Below, in pieces: positions 1 to 5,101 of a stretch of 5,677 nucleotides of DNA. The stretch comes from Planctomycetota bacterium (GTDB lineage: Bacteria; Planctomycetota; Planctomycetia; Pirellulales; Thermoguttaceae). The position numbers and the translations under genes are program-made. Location: contig JAMOAF010000747.1 of the NCBI GenBank assembly GCA_023621895.1, positions 1 through 5,677 on the forward strand, given 5' to 3'. The stretch's first letter is position 1. Each line of letters starts with the position of its first letter. The notes under the pieces are model-generated. The model had not been told where the DNA came from and searched no databases. It was given only the letters and a program-made list of their open reading frames with translations.

Positions 1-501
1 GATCGACAACGCCGTGCTCAGCGACTGCCACCCGTTGGTCGTGCCGGTGATGGCGAGCGATTGGCGGTAAGCGGCCAGCGCGTGTTCCTGCTGGTCGAGG
101 TTGTTCGCGAAATTGTCGCCGAGGGTCATCCAAGCAAGTACATTCTTCGGATCGAGTTTGGCCGCCGCACGCAAGTCGGCGGCGGCGCGCTGCCCTTCCT
201 TCAACTGCGAGTAAGCGAGGCCGCGCTGGGTCAGAGCCTCGCTGGCCTGCCGGGCGCTCTCGGCCGGCCATGCCGCAAAATCATCCAGCTCGAACTGCCG
301 GACGATCTCGCGCCAACGCCGCTCCCGAGCCAGCTCGCCGAGGCGAACGAGCTTCGCCTCGCGCTCCGCAATCACCAGTTCCGCCCCCGGGGCATTCGGA
401 ATCACCCAGATCCAAGCGCAGGTGAGCATTCCTGCCCCTGCCAGGATCGGCAGCACACGGCGGCGATTCGTTGCGGGTCGAATTGGTTTGACTCCCATCA
501 T
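1..501 (-). CDS. TPR-repeat protein with N-terminal membrane/export segment (partial, 3' end beyond the left edge)
   Basis: Reading the minus strand from 501 gives 167 codons without a stop, running off the left edge in frame. Residues 11-40 have a basic stretch (TNRRR) followed by a hydrophobic segment (VLPILAGAGMLTCAWIWVI). This indicates a signal peptide or membrane anchor; LTC is not a convincing lipobox. Residues 45-75 are charged and helical. Two TPR units follow, at about 87-120 (GLAYSQLKEGQRAAADLRAAA, then LDP) and 121-156 (AWMTLGDNF, then ALAAYRQSLAI), with the usual W/L-G-Y-A-A-P spacing. A Shine-Dalgarno GAGGAG (511-506) lies 4 nt before the ATG at 501 and 7 nt before a second, better spaced ATG at 498, so either may be the start. 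TPR proteins scaffold protein complexes, and the actual role here is unknown. The gene is divergent from the signalling gene at 727. Third-position G/C bias and the TPR match make this strand the coding one. Confidence 0.85.
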   Translation of the reverse strand, partial: MMGVKPIRPATNRRRVLPILAGAGMLTCAWIWVIPNAPGAELVIAEREAKLVRLGELARERRWREIVRQFELDDFAAWPAESARQASEALTQRGLAYSQLKEGQRAAADLRAAAKLDPKNVLAWMTLGDNFANNLDQQEHALAAYRQSLAITGTTNGWQSLSTALSI

Positions 502-505
502 GTTG

Positions 506-511
506 CTCCTC
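506..511 (-). promoter_or_regulatory. Shine-Dalgarno of the TPR gene
   Basis: On the minus strand GAGGAG is followed by CAAC and the tandem start ATGATG. The 7-nt spacing to the second ATG (498) is closer to optimal than the 4-nt spacing to the first (501). Confidence 0.6.
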
Positions 512-634
512 GGGAACGTGGCGTCGGACCGAGACACAATGGCTATTCCGGATCGTCCAGCGCAAGCGGCTTCGGATATTCTAGCCGGCGAGCCACCGCC
601 GCGGAACTTGATGGCCAGACCGATTATTCGGAAC

Positions 635-663
635 TTGACACGGGTGAGCGGGTGGCGCTAGGG
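635..663 (+). promoter_or_regulatory. Possible promoter of the REC-GGDEF-CBS gene
   Basis: A perfect -35-like TTGACA lies at 635-640. The sequence 16-18 nt downstream (around CTAGGG, 656-663) is a poor -10 match. The call therefore rests on the -35 box and its position about 90 nt before the start codon. It could be a chance match or be read by an alternative sigma factor. Confidence 0.25.
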
Positions 664-726
664 GGGAATCTCGCCCATTCCGGCTGCATTTCCGCCGGCG
701 ATTGCCGCGGCAACCTACCTTTCAAC

Positions 727-2355
727 ATGACCACCAATCGGCTGACGATTCTCGTTGTCGACGACGCCCCCCCCATGCGGCGGCTGCTGGCGAGGTGGCT
801 CGAAACGGCCGGCTATCGCGTCGAGCAGGCCGGCAGCGGCGCGGAGGCCCTGGCATCCATTGAGGCCTCGTGCCCCGAGATGCTGATCATCGACTGGAAC
901 ATGCCCGGGATGGACGGCGTGGAACTCTGCCGGCGGGTTCGCCAACTCCGCCTGCCGCATTATGTCTATACGGTCTTCCTCACCGCCCGCTGCGGCGCCG
1001 AGCAGGTCATCCAAGGCCTCGACGCCGGCGCCGACGGATTCTTGAGCAAGCCGATCCAGCGCGAGGAGCTATTGGCCCGGGTCCGCGCCGGCCAGCGAAT
1101 GCTGGTCGTCGAACAGCGCCTGGCCCAGGCGGCGAGGACCGATGAGCTGACCGGGCTGAGAACGCGGCGGAGCTTTCACGACCTGTTCGAAAAAGAATGG
1201 GATCGATCGAGCCGCATGCGAATCCCGGTCTCCTGCGCCATGGTCGACATCGACTTCTTCAAGCGGATCAACGACAATCACGGGCACCAGTTCGGCGACC
1301 AGGTCATCGAATTGATCGGCAAGACCCTGGAAGCGACGTGCCGCGGCAGCGATACCCTGTCGCGTTACGGCGGCGAAGAGTTCTGCGTGCTGTTGCCCGA
1401 GACCGCCGAACACGAAGCGGCGGTCTGGGCGGAAAGGGCCCGGGCCGAGATCGCCGCTCTGCGAATTCCGGCCGGCGACGATAGCCTTCGCGTCACCTGT
1501 AGCTTCGGAATCGCCCAGCGGAGCGACGAGACCGTCCGGCCGGCGGAGCTGATCGATCGGGCGGATCAAGCGTTGATGTGCAGCAAGCAGTCGGGCCGCG
1601 ACCGCGTTGTCTGCTTCAACTCGATGTGCGAAGCGGGCCGCAGCAGACTGAAGGACGCCAGCCAGACCGGCGACCTTCTTGCCGGCGCGATCGCCCGCGA
1701 CGTGATGACCCCGCTGATCGCCTGCCTGCGGACCGACCAGACGATCGGCAGCGCCGCCGATTTTTTTCTCCGCTCCCGGATCAACTCGACTCCGGTCGTC
1801 GATGCGGCGGGGCAGTTGGCCGGAATGATCTCGGAGAAGGACCTGCTGGCCGCGATGGTCTCGCTCGATGCCTGGAGAGAGCCGATCCGCAAGGTCATGA
1901 AACCCAACGTGCTCGCGTATTCCGAAGACACGCCGATCCGCAGAATTTACGAATTCCTCTGCCGCGTGACGATCCGCCGCGTGGTCATCGTCCGCGATGG
2001 CCGCCCTTGCGGCACGATCAGCCGCGGCGCGCTGCTCCGCTGGTTCCGCAACCTGGTCGTGTCATCCGGCCGGGTCGGAAATGCCTGGGAAATCCTCTCC
2101 GGCGGCGACGCGGAAGCCGATGCGCGGACGCACCTGGCGAGCACCGCCCGAGAACTGGCCCGGCAGGCGTCCGCGATCGAGCGGGCGATCGGCGACCGGC
2201 ACAGCCCGATTTCCGCCTGCGCCGTGGGGGCCGCCACGCGGATGCAGGAGCTTGCCGCCGACCTGCTCGCCCACTCGCGCGACAACGATGAACTGTCGGA
2301 CCGCGCCGGCATGCTGCAACTCTGGGTCCTCGAAGGGGAGAAGACCGCGGGTTGA
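727..2355 (+). CDS. Response regulator diguanylate cyclase: REC-GGDEF-CBS-CBS fusion with unassigned C-terminal tail
   Basis: A 542-residue cytoplasmic signalling protein predicted to make the second messenger c-di-GMP from two GTP. Receiver domain, about 6-125: acidic pair D12/D13, phospho-acceptor D56 in LIIDWNMP, T86, and K108 in SKP are all present. GGDEF domain, about 135-300: DELTGL at 139-144, metal ligand D174 in DIDFFK, N182, D191 and the active-site GGEEF (215-219). The inhibitory I-site RxxD (R206-D209) sits five residues before GGEEF, so product inhibition is expected. Two CBS repeats follow, at about 322-377 (DVMTP, then STPVVDAAGQLAGMISEKDLL) and 387-440 (KVMKP, then IRRVVIVRDGRPCGTISRGALL). 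CBS pairs usually bind adenine nucleotides. Residues 441-542 are mostly helical and match no family I recognise. The ATG at 727 starts directly before the receiver fold. No Shine-Dalgarno is visible upstream (CAACCTACCTTTCAAC), so the start is chosen by domain edge. The frame stays open far upstream, but that part is antisense to the TPR gene and is not protein-like. No partner histidine kinase lies in the window. Confidence 0.93.
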   Translation: MTTNRLTILVVDDAPPMRRLLARWLETAGYRVEQAGSGAEALASIEASCPEMLIIDWNMPGMDGVELCRRVRQLRLPHYVYTVFLTARCGAEQVIQGLDAGADGFLSKPIQREELLARVRAGQRMLVVEQRLAQAARTDELTGLRTRRSFHDLFEKEWDRSSRMRIPVSCAMVDIDFFKRINDNHGHQFGDQVIELIGKTLEATCRGSDTLSRYGGEEFCVLLPETAEHEAAVWAERARAEIAALRIPAGDDSLRVTCSFGIAQRSDETVRPAELIDRADQALMCSKQSGRDRVVCFNSMCEAGRSRLKDASQTGDLLAGAIARDVMTPLIACLRTDQTIGSAADFFLRSRINSTPVVDAAGQLAGMISEKDLLAAMVSLDAWREPIRKVMKPNVLAYSEDTPIRRIYEFLCRVTIRRVVIVRDGRPCGTISRGALLRWFRNLVVSSGRVGNAWEILSGGDAEADARTHLASTARELARQASAIERAIGDRHSPISACAVGAATRMQELAADLLAHSRDNDELSDRAGMLQLWVLEGEKTAG

Positions 2356-2472
2356 TGCGGCGATCGCTATTCTCCGCCGGCCCGCCGGACAGCCGGGCGT
2401 GGCCATCCGCTCCAAAACGATCTTGCGAATTGGCCGCGCTCCCATTAGGGGTAAAAATGCCTGATTGCCCGG
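2356..2472. other. Convergent intergenic spacer
   Basis: This 117-nt stretch separates the stop codons of two convergent genes. It has GC-rich repeats of CCGCCGG/CCGGC type at about 2372-2398 that can fold locally, and a short A run (2453-2457) that reads as T5 on the minus strand. No stem of convincing length sits directly before a T run, so I do not call a Rho-independent terminator. No gene is seen. Confidence 0.5.
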
Positions 2473-3912
2473 CTACTGCGCGGGGGCCGCGGGCGCGGGA
2501 CCCAGCCGGATGGCCGCGTCGAGCGAACCGGCGTTGTCGTCCAGTTCGCCCGCCGAGTCGTTGACCCTCAGGTAGAGCGTCCCCGACTTTTCGACGGTAA
2601 AGGTGCTCCCCAGGCCGATCGCCAGGGGATGGATCAAGGCGCTCGGGCCCTGGGCCGGGGCGCCGGGGCGGACCGCGGCCAGCAGCATCCCCAGCGGCTT
2701 TCCCTGGTAGTAGCGAATCGTCACGCCGCCGGGCTCGCACCACCAGGTCCGCGGCCGCTCGGCCAACTGGTAGCGGCCGCGGGCGCGGATTTCGCAGACG
2801 CTGCCGGCGGGCAGGTGAAGACGCGTGTTCTGCCAACCCCGGGCGGCGTCGATCTTGACCAGGTTCCACCCCTCGGCCGGCGGCTGGCCCGGAGTGAAGT
2901 CGATCGCCATCCGCTCGGCATCGTAGCCGTATTCCAGGTTGGAAATGAACACCTGCCATTCTTCGGCGAGCTCGCCCCACTGGCCCCCGACCAACTCGCG
3001 GAACTTGTCCAGGAAGTCCTCGGCCTCAACCGCGCGGGACAGGGCGCGAAACGGCTGCCGGTAACGGGGGTGGAAATCGAGAAAAGCCGCCACCGCCCAA
3101 CTCCAGGCGTACGCCTCGTTCTGGCTGTGGGCTCGGCCATCGAAATCAAGCACCTGCTCGAGCGGCAGCGCGTTGCCAGCGGCAAACAGGTCTTGAATGG
3201 TTCGCACCCGGCCCCACATCGGCGCCTCGTCGCGGGTCTTGGGGACGGTTCCCAGGGCCAGGCGGCCGCCTTCCCAGCGGTGGGTGCCGAGAAGCTCGGC
3301 CATTCCCTCCATGTACCACGGCGGGCCGCACGACTTCAGAATCGTGTTCATGAACCCGTGCGTCCCTTCGTGCAGCAGCAGATGCCGGCGGTAGTAGGCG
3401 GTCGGCTGCTCGTAGATCCAGAGGTCGTAGTTGACGGCGAATCCGTTCGGGAACGAGGGCAGCATCGCCGGCAACAAGCCGGCGCGGCGGAACCGATCGC
3501 CGTCCTTCATCAGGAACCCGGTCATGTGCCAGTTGACCTGGACGGCCGGGTCGATGTCAAAGTAGCTGCACCAGCCGGCAAACGCCTGCTCGAAGACCGC
3601 GGGCAGCTCATCGACCTCTCCGTCGGGCGGCACGTCGGTGAAGAGAATCAACCGGCGGCCTTCCACCTTGCGAATCCCTTCGGCCGCCGCGCGGGCTTCA
3701 TCGACGCGGGCCCGCGGCACGCCGGGAATCCACTTGCCCGGGCCGTCGTCGGCCTTCAATAGATCGCCCAGCGAGCGCCGGTTGGGATCGCGGACGAAAT
3801 CCTCACCCGCCAAGACCTCGCCCCCGAGGGCCGCGGCGAGAGCGAAAATGGCGGCGACCAAATGCCCTGGACTGCGTTTGGGCGCGGGAGACGGCCGTTG
3901 TTCGACTGGCAC
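2473..3912 (-). CDS. Exported HExxH (gluzincin-like, DUF1570-like) metallopeptidase with PA-IL/LecA-like C-terminal domain
   Basis: Predicted 479-residue secreted zinc peptidase. The start is GTG at 3912, because AAGGAG (3924-3919) lies 6 nt upstream. A TTG at 3954 would add 14 residues with no such site. Numbering from the GTG, residues 1-36 form a signal peptide (basic KR, then HLVAAIFALAAALGG) with likely cleavage after VLA, before GED. HEGTH at 181-185 supplies two zinc-ligand histidines and the catalytic Glu. WYMEGMAE (199-206) supplies the expected third ligand, Glu202, as in the WxxEGxAE motif of MA-clan gluzincins. A helical region follows (YAWSWAVAAFLDFHPRY, then GGQWGELAEEWQVF). From about 345 the protein turns beta-rich: RGRYQLAE, WWCEPGGVTIRYYQGKPLG, then SGTLYLRVND. 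This pattern resembles the calcium-dependent LecA/PA-IL-like sugar-binding fold. The family is suggested by motifs and context and is not proved, and the substrate is unknown. The gene is transcribed divergently from the binding-protein gene. It ends with TAG at 2475-2473. Confidence 0.85.
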   Translation of the reverse strand: MPVEQRPSPAPKRSPGHLVAAIFALAAALGGEVLAGEDFVRDPNRRSLGDLLKADDGPGKWIPGVPRARVDEARAAAEGIRKVEGRRLILFTDVPPDGEVDELPAVFEQAFAGWCSYFDIDPAVQVNWHMTGFLMKDGDRFRRAGLLPAMLPSFPNGFAVNYDLWIYEQPTAYYRRHLLLHEGTHGFMNTILKSCGPPWYMEGMAELLGTHRWEGGRLALGTVPKTRDEAPMWGRVRTIQDLFAAGNALPLEQVLDFDGRAHSQNEAYAWSWAVAAFLDFHPRYRQPFRALSRAVEAEDFLDKFRELVGGQWGELAEEWQVFISNLEYGYDAERMAIDFTPGQPPAEGWNLVKIDAARGWQNTRLHLPAGSVCEIRARGRYQLAERPRTWWCEPGGVTIRYYQGKPLGMLLAAVRPGAPAQGPSALIHPLAIGLGSTFTVEKSGTLYLRVNDSAGELDDNAGSLDAAIRLGPAPAAPAQ

Positions 3913-3918
3913 GGGAGA

Positions 3919-3924
3919 CTCCTT
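3919..3924 (-). promoter_or_regulatory. Shine-Dalgarno deciding the GTG start of the metallopeptidase
   Basis: AAGGAG on the minus strand is followed by TCTCCC and then GTG (3912-3910). This spacing and strength favour the GTG over the in-frame TTG at 3954, which lies inside the upstream palindrome. Confidence 0.75.
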
Positions 3925-3926
3925 CG

Positions 3927-3955
3927 TTGCGGGAGACGCTTGTTTCCCATACAAT
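3927..3955 (+). promoter_or_regulatory. Possible sigma-70-like promoter for the solute-binding-protein gene
   Basis: TTGCGG (3927-3932, three of six matches to the -35 consensus) is followed after 17 nt by TACAAT (3950-3955, five of six matches to -10). Transcription would begin about 55-60 nt before the ATG at 4020. The -10 hexamer lies within the left arm of the palindrome. It is a plausible but unproved site. Confidence 0.35.
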
Positions 3956-3964
3956 TATTGTATG
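3948..3964. promoter_or_regulatory. Perfect 17-bp AT-rich palindrome between divergent genes (candidate operator)
   Basis: CATACAAT and ATTGTATG form perfect 8-bp inverted arms around a single T. This is a sharp AT-rich island in GC-rich surroundings. Each arm contains TACAAT, a good -10-like hexamer, one per strand (3950-3955 plus, 3962-3957 minus). The element could be overlapping divergent -10 boxes, a binding site for a dimeric repressor, or both. It lies 36 nt upstream of the peptidase GTG and 55 nt upstream of the binding-protein ATG. Confidence 0.5.
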
Positions 3965-4008
3965 CGGAATTCGTCCGGGGCGCGTAGTCTGACTCGTGCC
4001 GGTTTCCC

Positions 4009-4013
4009 AGGAG
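4009..4013 (+). promoter_or_regulatory. Shine-Dalgarno deciding the ATG start of the solute-binding protein
   Basis: AGGAG is followed by ATCGCG and then ATG at 4020, a 6-nt spacing. This rules in the ATG over the in-frame GTG at 3996, which has no such site and would put a non-signal stretch (PVSQEIA) before the signal peptide. Confidence 0.75.
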
Positions 4014-4019
4014 ATCGCG

Positions 4020-5060
4020 ATGACCAGCGCCACGCCTACTCGGCTCGCCGCCGCGGCCCTGGCCGGCCTGGCGGTTCTTCTCACCGCCGGCTGCTGGAGC
4101 CGATCGCCGCGCGAGGTGATCGTCTACACGGCTCTCGACTCGGATTTTTCGGAGCCGATTTTCGCGGACTTCGAGGCCTCCACCGGCATCAAGGTGCTGC
4201 CCAAGTTCGACACCGAGTCAACCAAGACGGTGGGCCTGGCCAGGGCCCTGCTGGCAGAACGCGACCGGCCCCGCTGCGATGTCTTCTGGAACAACGAGAT
4301 TCTCAACACGATCCGGCTCCAGCAGCAGGGCCTGATCGAGGCATACCACTCGCCGGCCGCCGAAAGCTATCCGGCGGCGTACCGGTCGGACGACGGCGCG
4401 TGGCAGGGTTTTGCCGCTCGGGCGCGGGTTCTGGTCGTCAATACGGCCCTGGTTCCCGAGGGGGAGCGCCCGCGATCGATTCTCGACCTGGGCAACCCCA
4501 AGTGGAGCGGCAAGACGGCGATCGCCAAGCCCCTGTTCGGCACGACCGCGACGCACGCGGCCTGCCTGTTCGCCGCATGGGGCGACAGCAAGGCCCAGGA
4601 CTACTTCCTGAAACTGAAGAAGAACGGCGTGCAGGTGCTTTCCGGCAACAAGCAAGTGGCGCTCTCGGTGGCTGCCGGACACGCCCACTTCGGCCTGACC
4701 GATACCGACGACGCGATCATCGAGGTCGAGAAGGGGATGCCGGTGGCGATCGTCTACCCCGACCAGGGCGAGGGCCAGGTGGGCACGCTGTTCATCCCCA
4801 ACACCGTGGCGGTGATTAAGAACGGCCCCAATCCGGAAAACGCGCGCCGGCTCGTCGATTACCTGCTTTCGCCGGCGGTCGAGGCGAAATTGGCCGCCGG
4901 CCCGAGCGCCCAGATTCCACTCAATCCGGCCGTGCAGGCGGAGGTTCGGGTGGAAACGCCCAAGACGATCCGCGCGATGGAAATCGATTTCGCAAAGGCG
5001 GCCGCGCGCTGGGAGGCGGCAGCAGGATTCATCCGGCTCCACTTCACCGGGGCGGATTGA
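4020..5060 (+). CDS. Lipoprotein periplasmic solute-binding protein of the iron(III)-type ABC family (family 1 SBP)
   Basis: Predicted 346-residue receptor that captures a solute outside the inner membrane for an ABC importer. The N-terminus (LAAAALAGLAVLLTAGC) is a type II signal peptide, with the lipidated cysteine at position 25. The mature protein has the features of the AfuA/FbpA-like group: VIVYTALDSDFSEPIFADFE (33-52), STGIKV, CDVFWNNE (86-93), ILDLGNPKWSGKTAIAKP, GLTDTDDA (225-232), VYPDQGEGQVGTLFIPN (245-261), and a C-terminal NPENARRLVDYLLSP (271-285). Length is normal for the family. The adjacent tyrosine pair that binds Fe(III) in FbpA-type proteins is absent, because all seven tyrosines are isolated. 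The ligand could therefore be iron bound in another way or something else, such as a phosphonate or other anion. No permease or ATPase gene is present in the window. A glycosyltransferase-like gene follows 41 nt downstream. Confidence 0.9.
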   Translation: MTSATPTRLAAAALAGLAVLLTAGCWSRSPREVIVYTALDSDFSEPIFADFEASTGIKVLPKFDTESTKTVGLARALLAERDRPRCDVFWNNEILNTIRLQQQGLIEAYHSPAAESYPAAYRSDDGAWQGFAARARVLVVNTALVPEGERPRSILDLGNPKWSGKTAIAKPLFGTTATHAACLFAAWGDSKAQDYFLKLKKNGVQVLSGNKQVALSVAAGHAHFGLTDTDDAIIEVEKGMPVAIVYPDQGEGQVGTLFIPNTVAVIKNGPNPENARRLVDYLLSPAVEAKLAAGPSAQIPLNPAVQAEVRVETPKTIRAMEIDFAKAAARWEAAAGFIRLHFTGAD

Positions 5061-5088
5061 CCGGCGGTGTTGCGGTATCCGCGGGACC

Positions 5089-5096
5089 GAGGGAGG
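5089..5096 (+). promoter_or_regulatory. Shine-Dalgarno of the Agl23-like gene
   Basis: GAGGGAGG followed by CAATC and GTG at 5102 gives a strong site at 5-nt spacing. It fixes the GTG as start although no ATG occurs until codon 27. Confidence 0.75.
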
Positions 5097-5101
5097 CAAT
5101 C

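Larger units (their letters stand above)
502..726. other. Divergent intergenic region between the TPR gene and the REC-GGDEF-CBS gene
   Basis: This 225-nt spacer carries no protein that I recognise in any frame and should hold the promoters of both flanking genes. It contains a 10-bp direct repeat CGGAACTTGA at 602-611 and 629-638 (27-bp period). Between the copies lies an imperfect inverted repeat CCGATTATTCGG (620-631, 10 of 12 positions symmetric). On the minus strand TAGAAT (583-578, five of six matches to a -10 box) lies 77 nt before the TPR start, without a clear -35 partner. Confidence 0.55.

Noticed and set aside
24..33. LTC in the TPR protein as a lipobox (residue numbers in that protein: cysteine at 28)
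   Set aside because: The residues before the cysteine (MLT) do not fit the lipobox consensus, and hydrophobic residues continue beyond it, which fits a signal anchor or ordinary signal peptide better.
61..726. 222-codon upstream extension of the regulator reading frame
   Set aside because: It is low in recognisable protein structure, antisense to a TPR gene with a good ribosome-binding site, and the receiver domain begins cleanly at the ATG at 727.
2360..2367. GCGATCGC palindrome resembling the cyanobacterial HIP1 core
   Set aside because: I noticed it only at this spot and did not see it reiterated. Such 8-mers are expected by chance in GC-rich DNA, and nothing else suggests a cyanobacterium.
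2372..2460. Possible Rho-independent terminator in the convergent spacer
   Set aside because: GC-rich repeats can fold, but no long stem lies directly before a T run. The T5 on the minus strand follows only a 3-bp stem.
2018..2980. 320-codon minus-strand open frame across the regulator's 3' end and the peptidase's 3' end
   Set aside because: It has an Arg/Gly/Pro/Ala-rich composition typical of shadow frames in GC-rich DNA, and it overlaps two genes with clear domains.
2629..3762. 377-codon plus-strand open frame opposite the metallopeptidase
   Set aside because: It is antisense to a gene with signal peptide, zinc motif and ribosome-binding site. No motif or Shine-Dalgarno supports it, and long antisense frames are expected at this GC content.
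3638..4819. 393-codon plus-strand open frame spanning the divergent promoter and the binding-protein gene
   Set aside because: It is an out-of-frame shadow of the binding-protein gene. Its translation is Arg/Gly-rich and crosses the intergenic palindrome.
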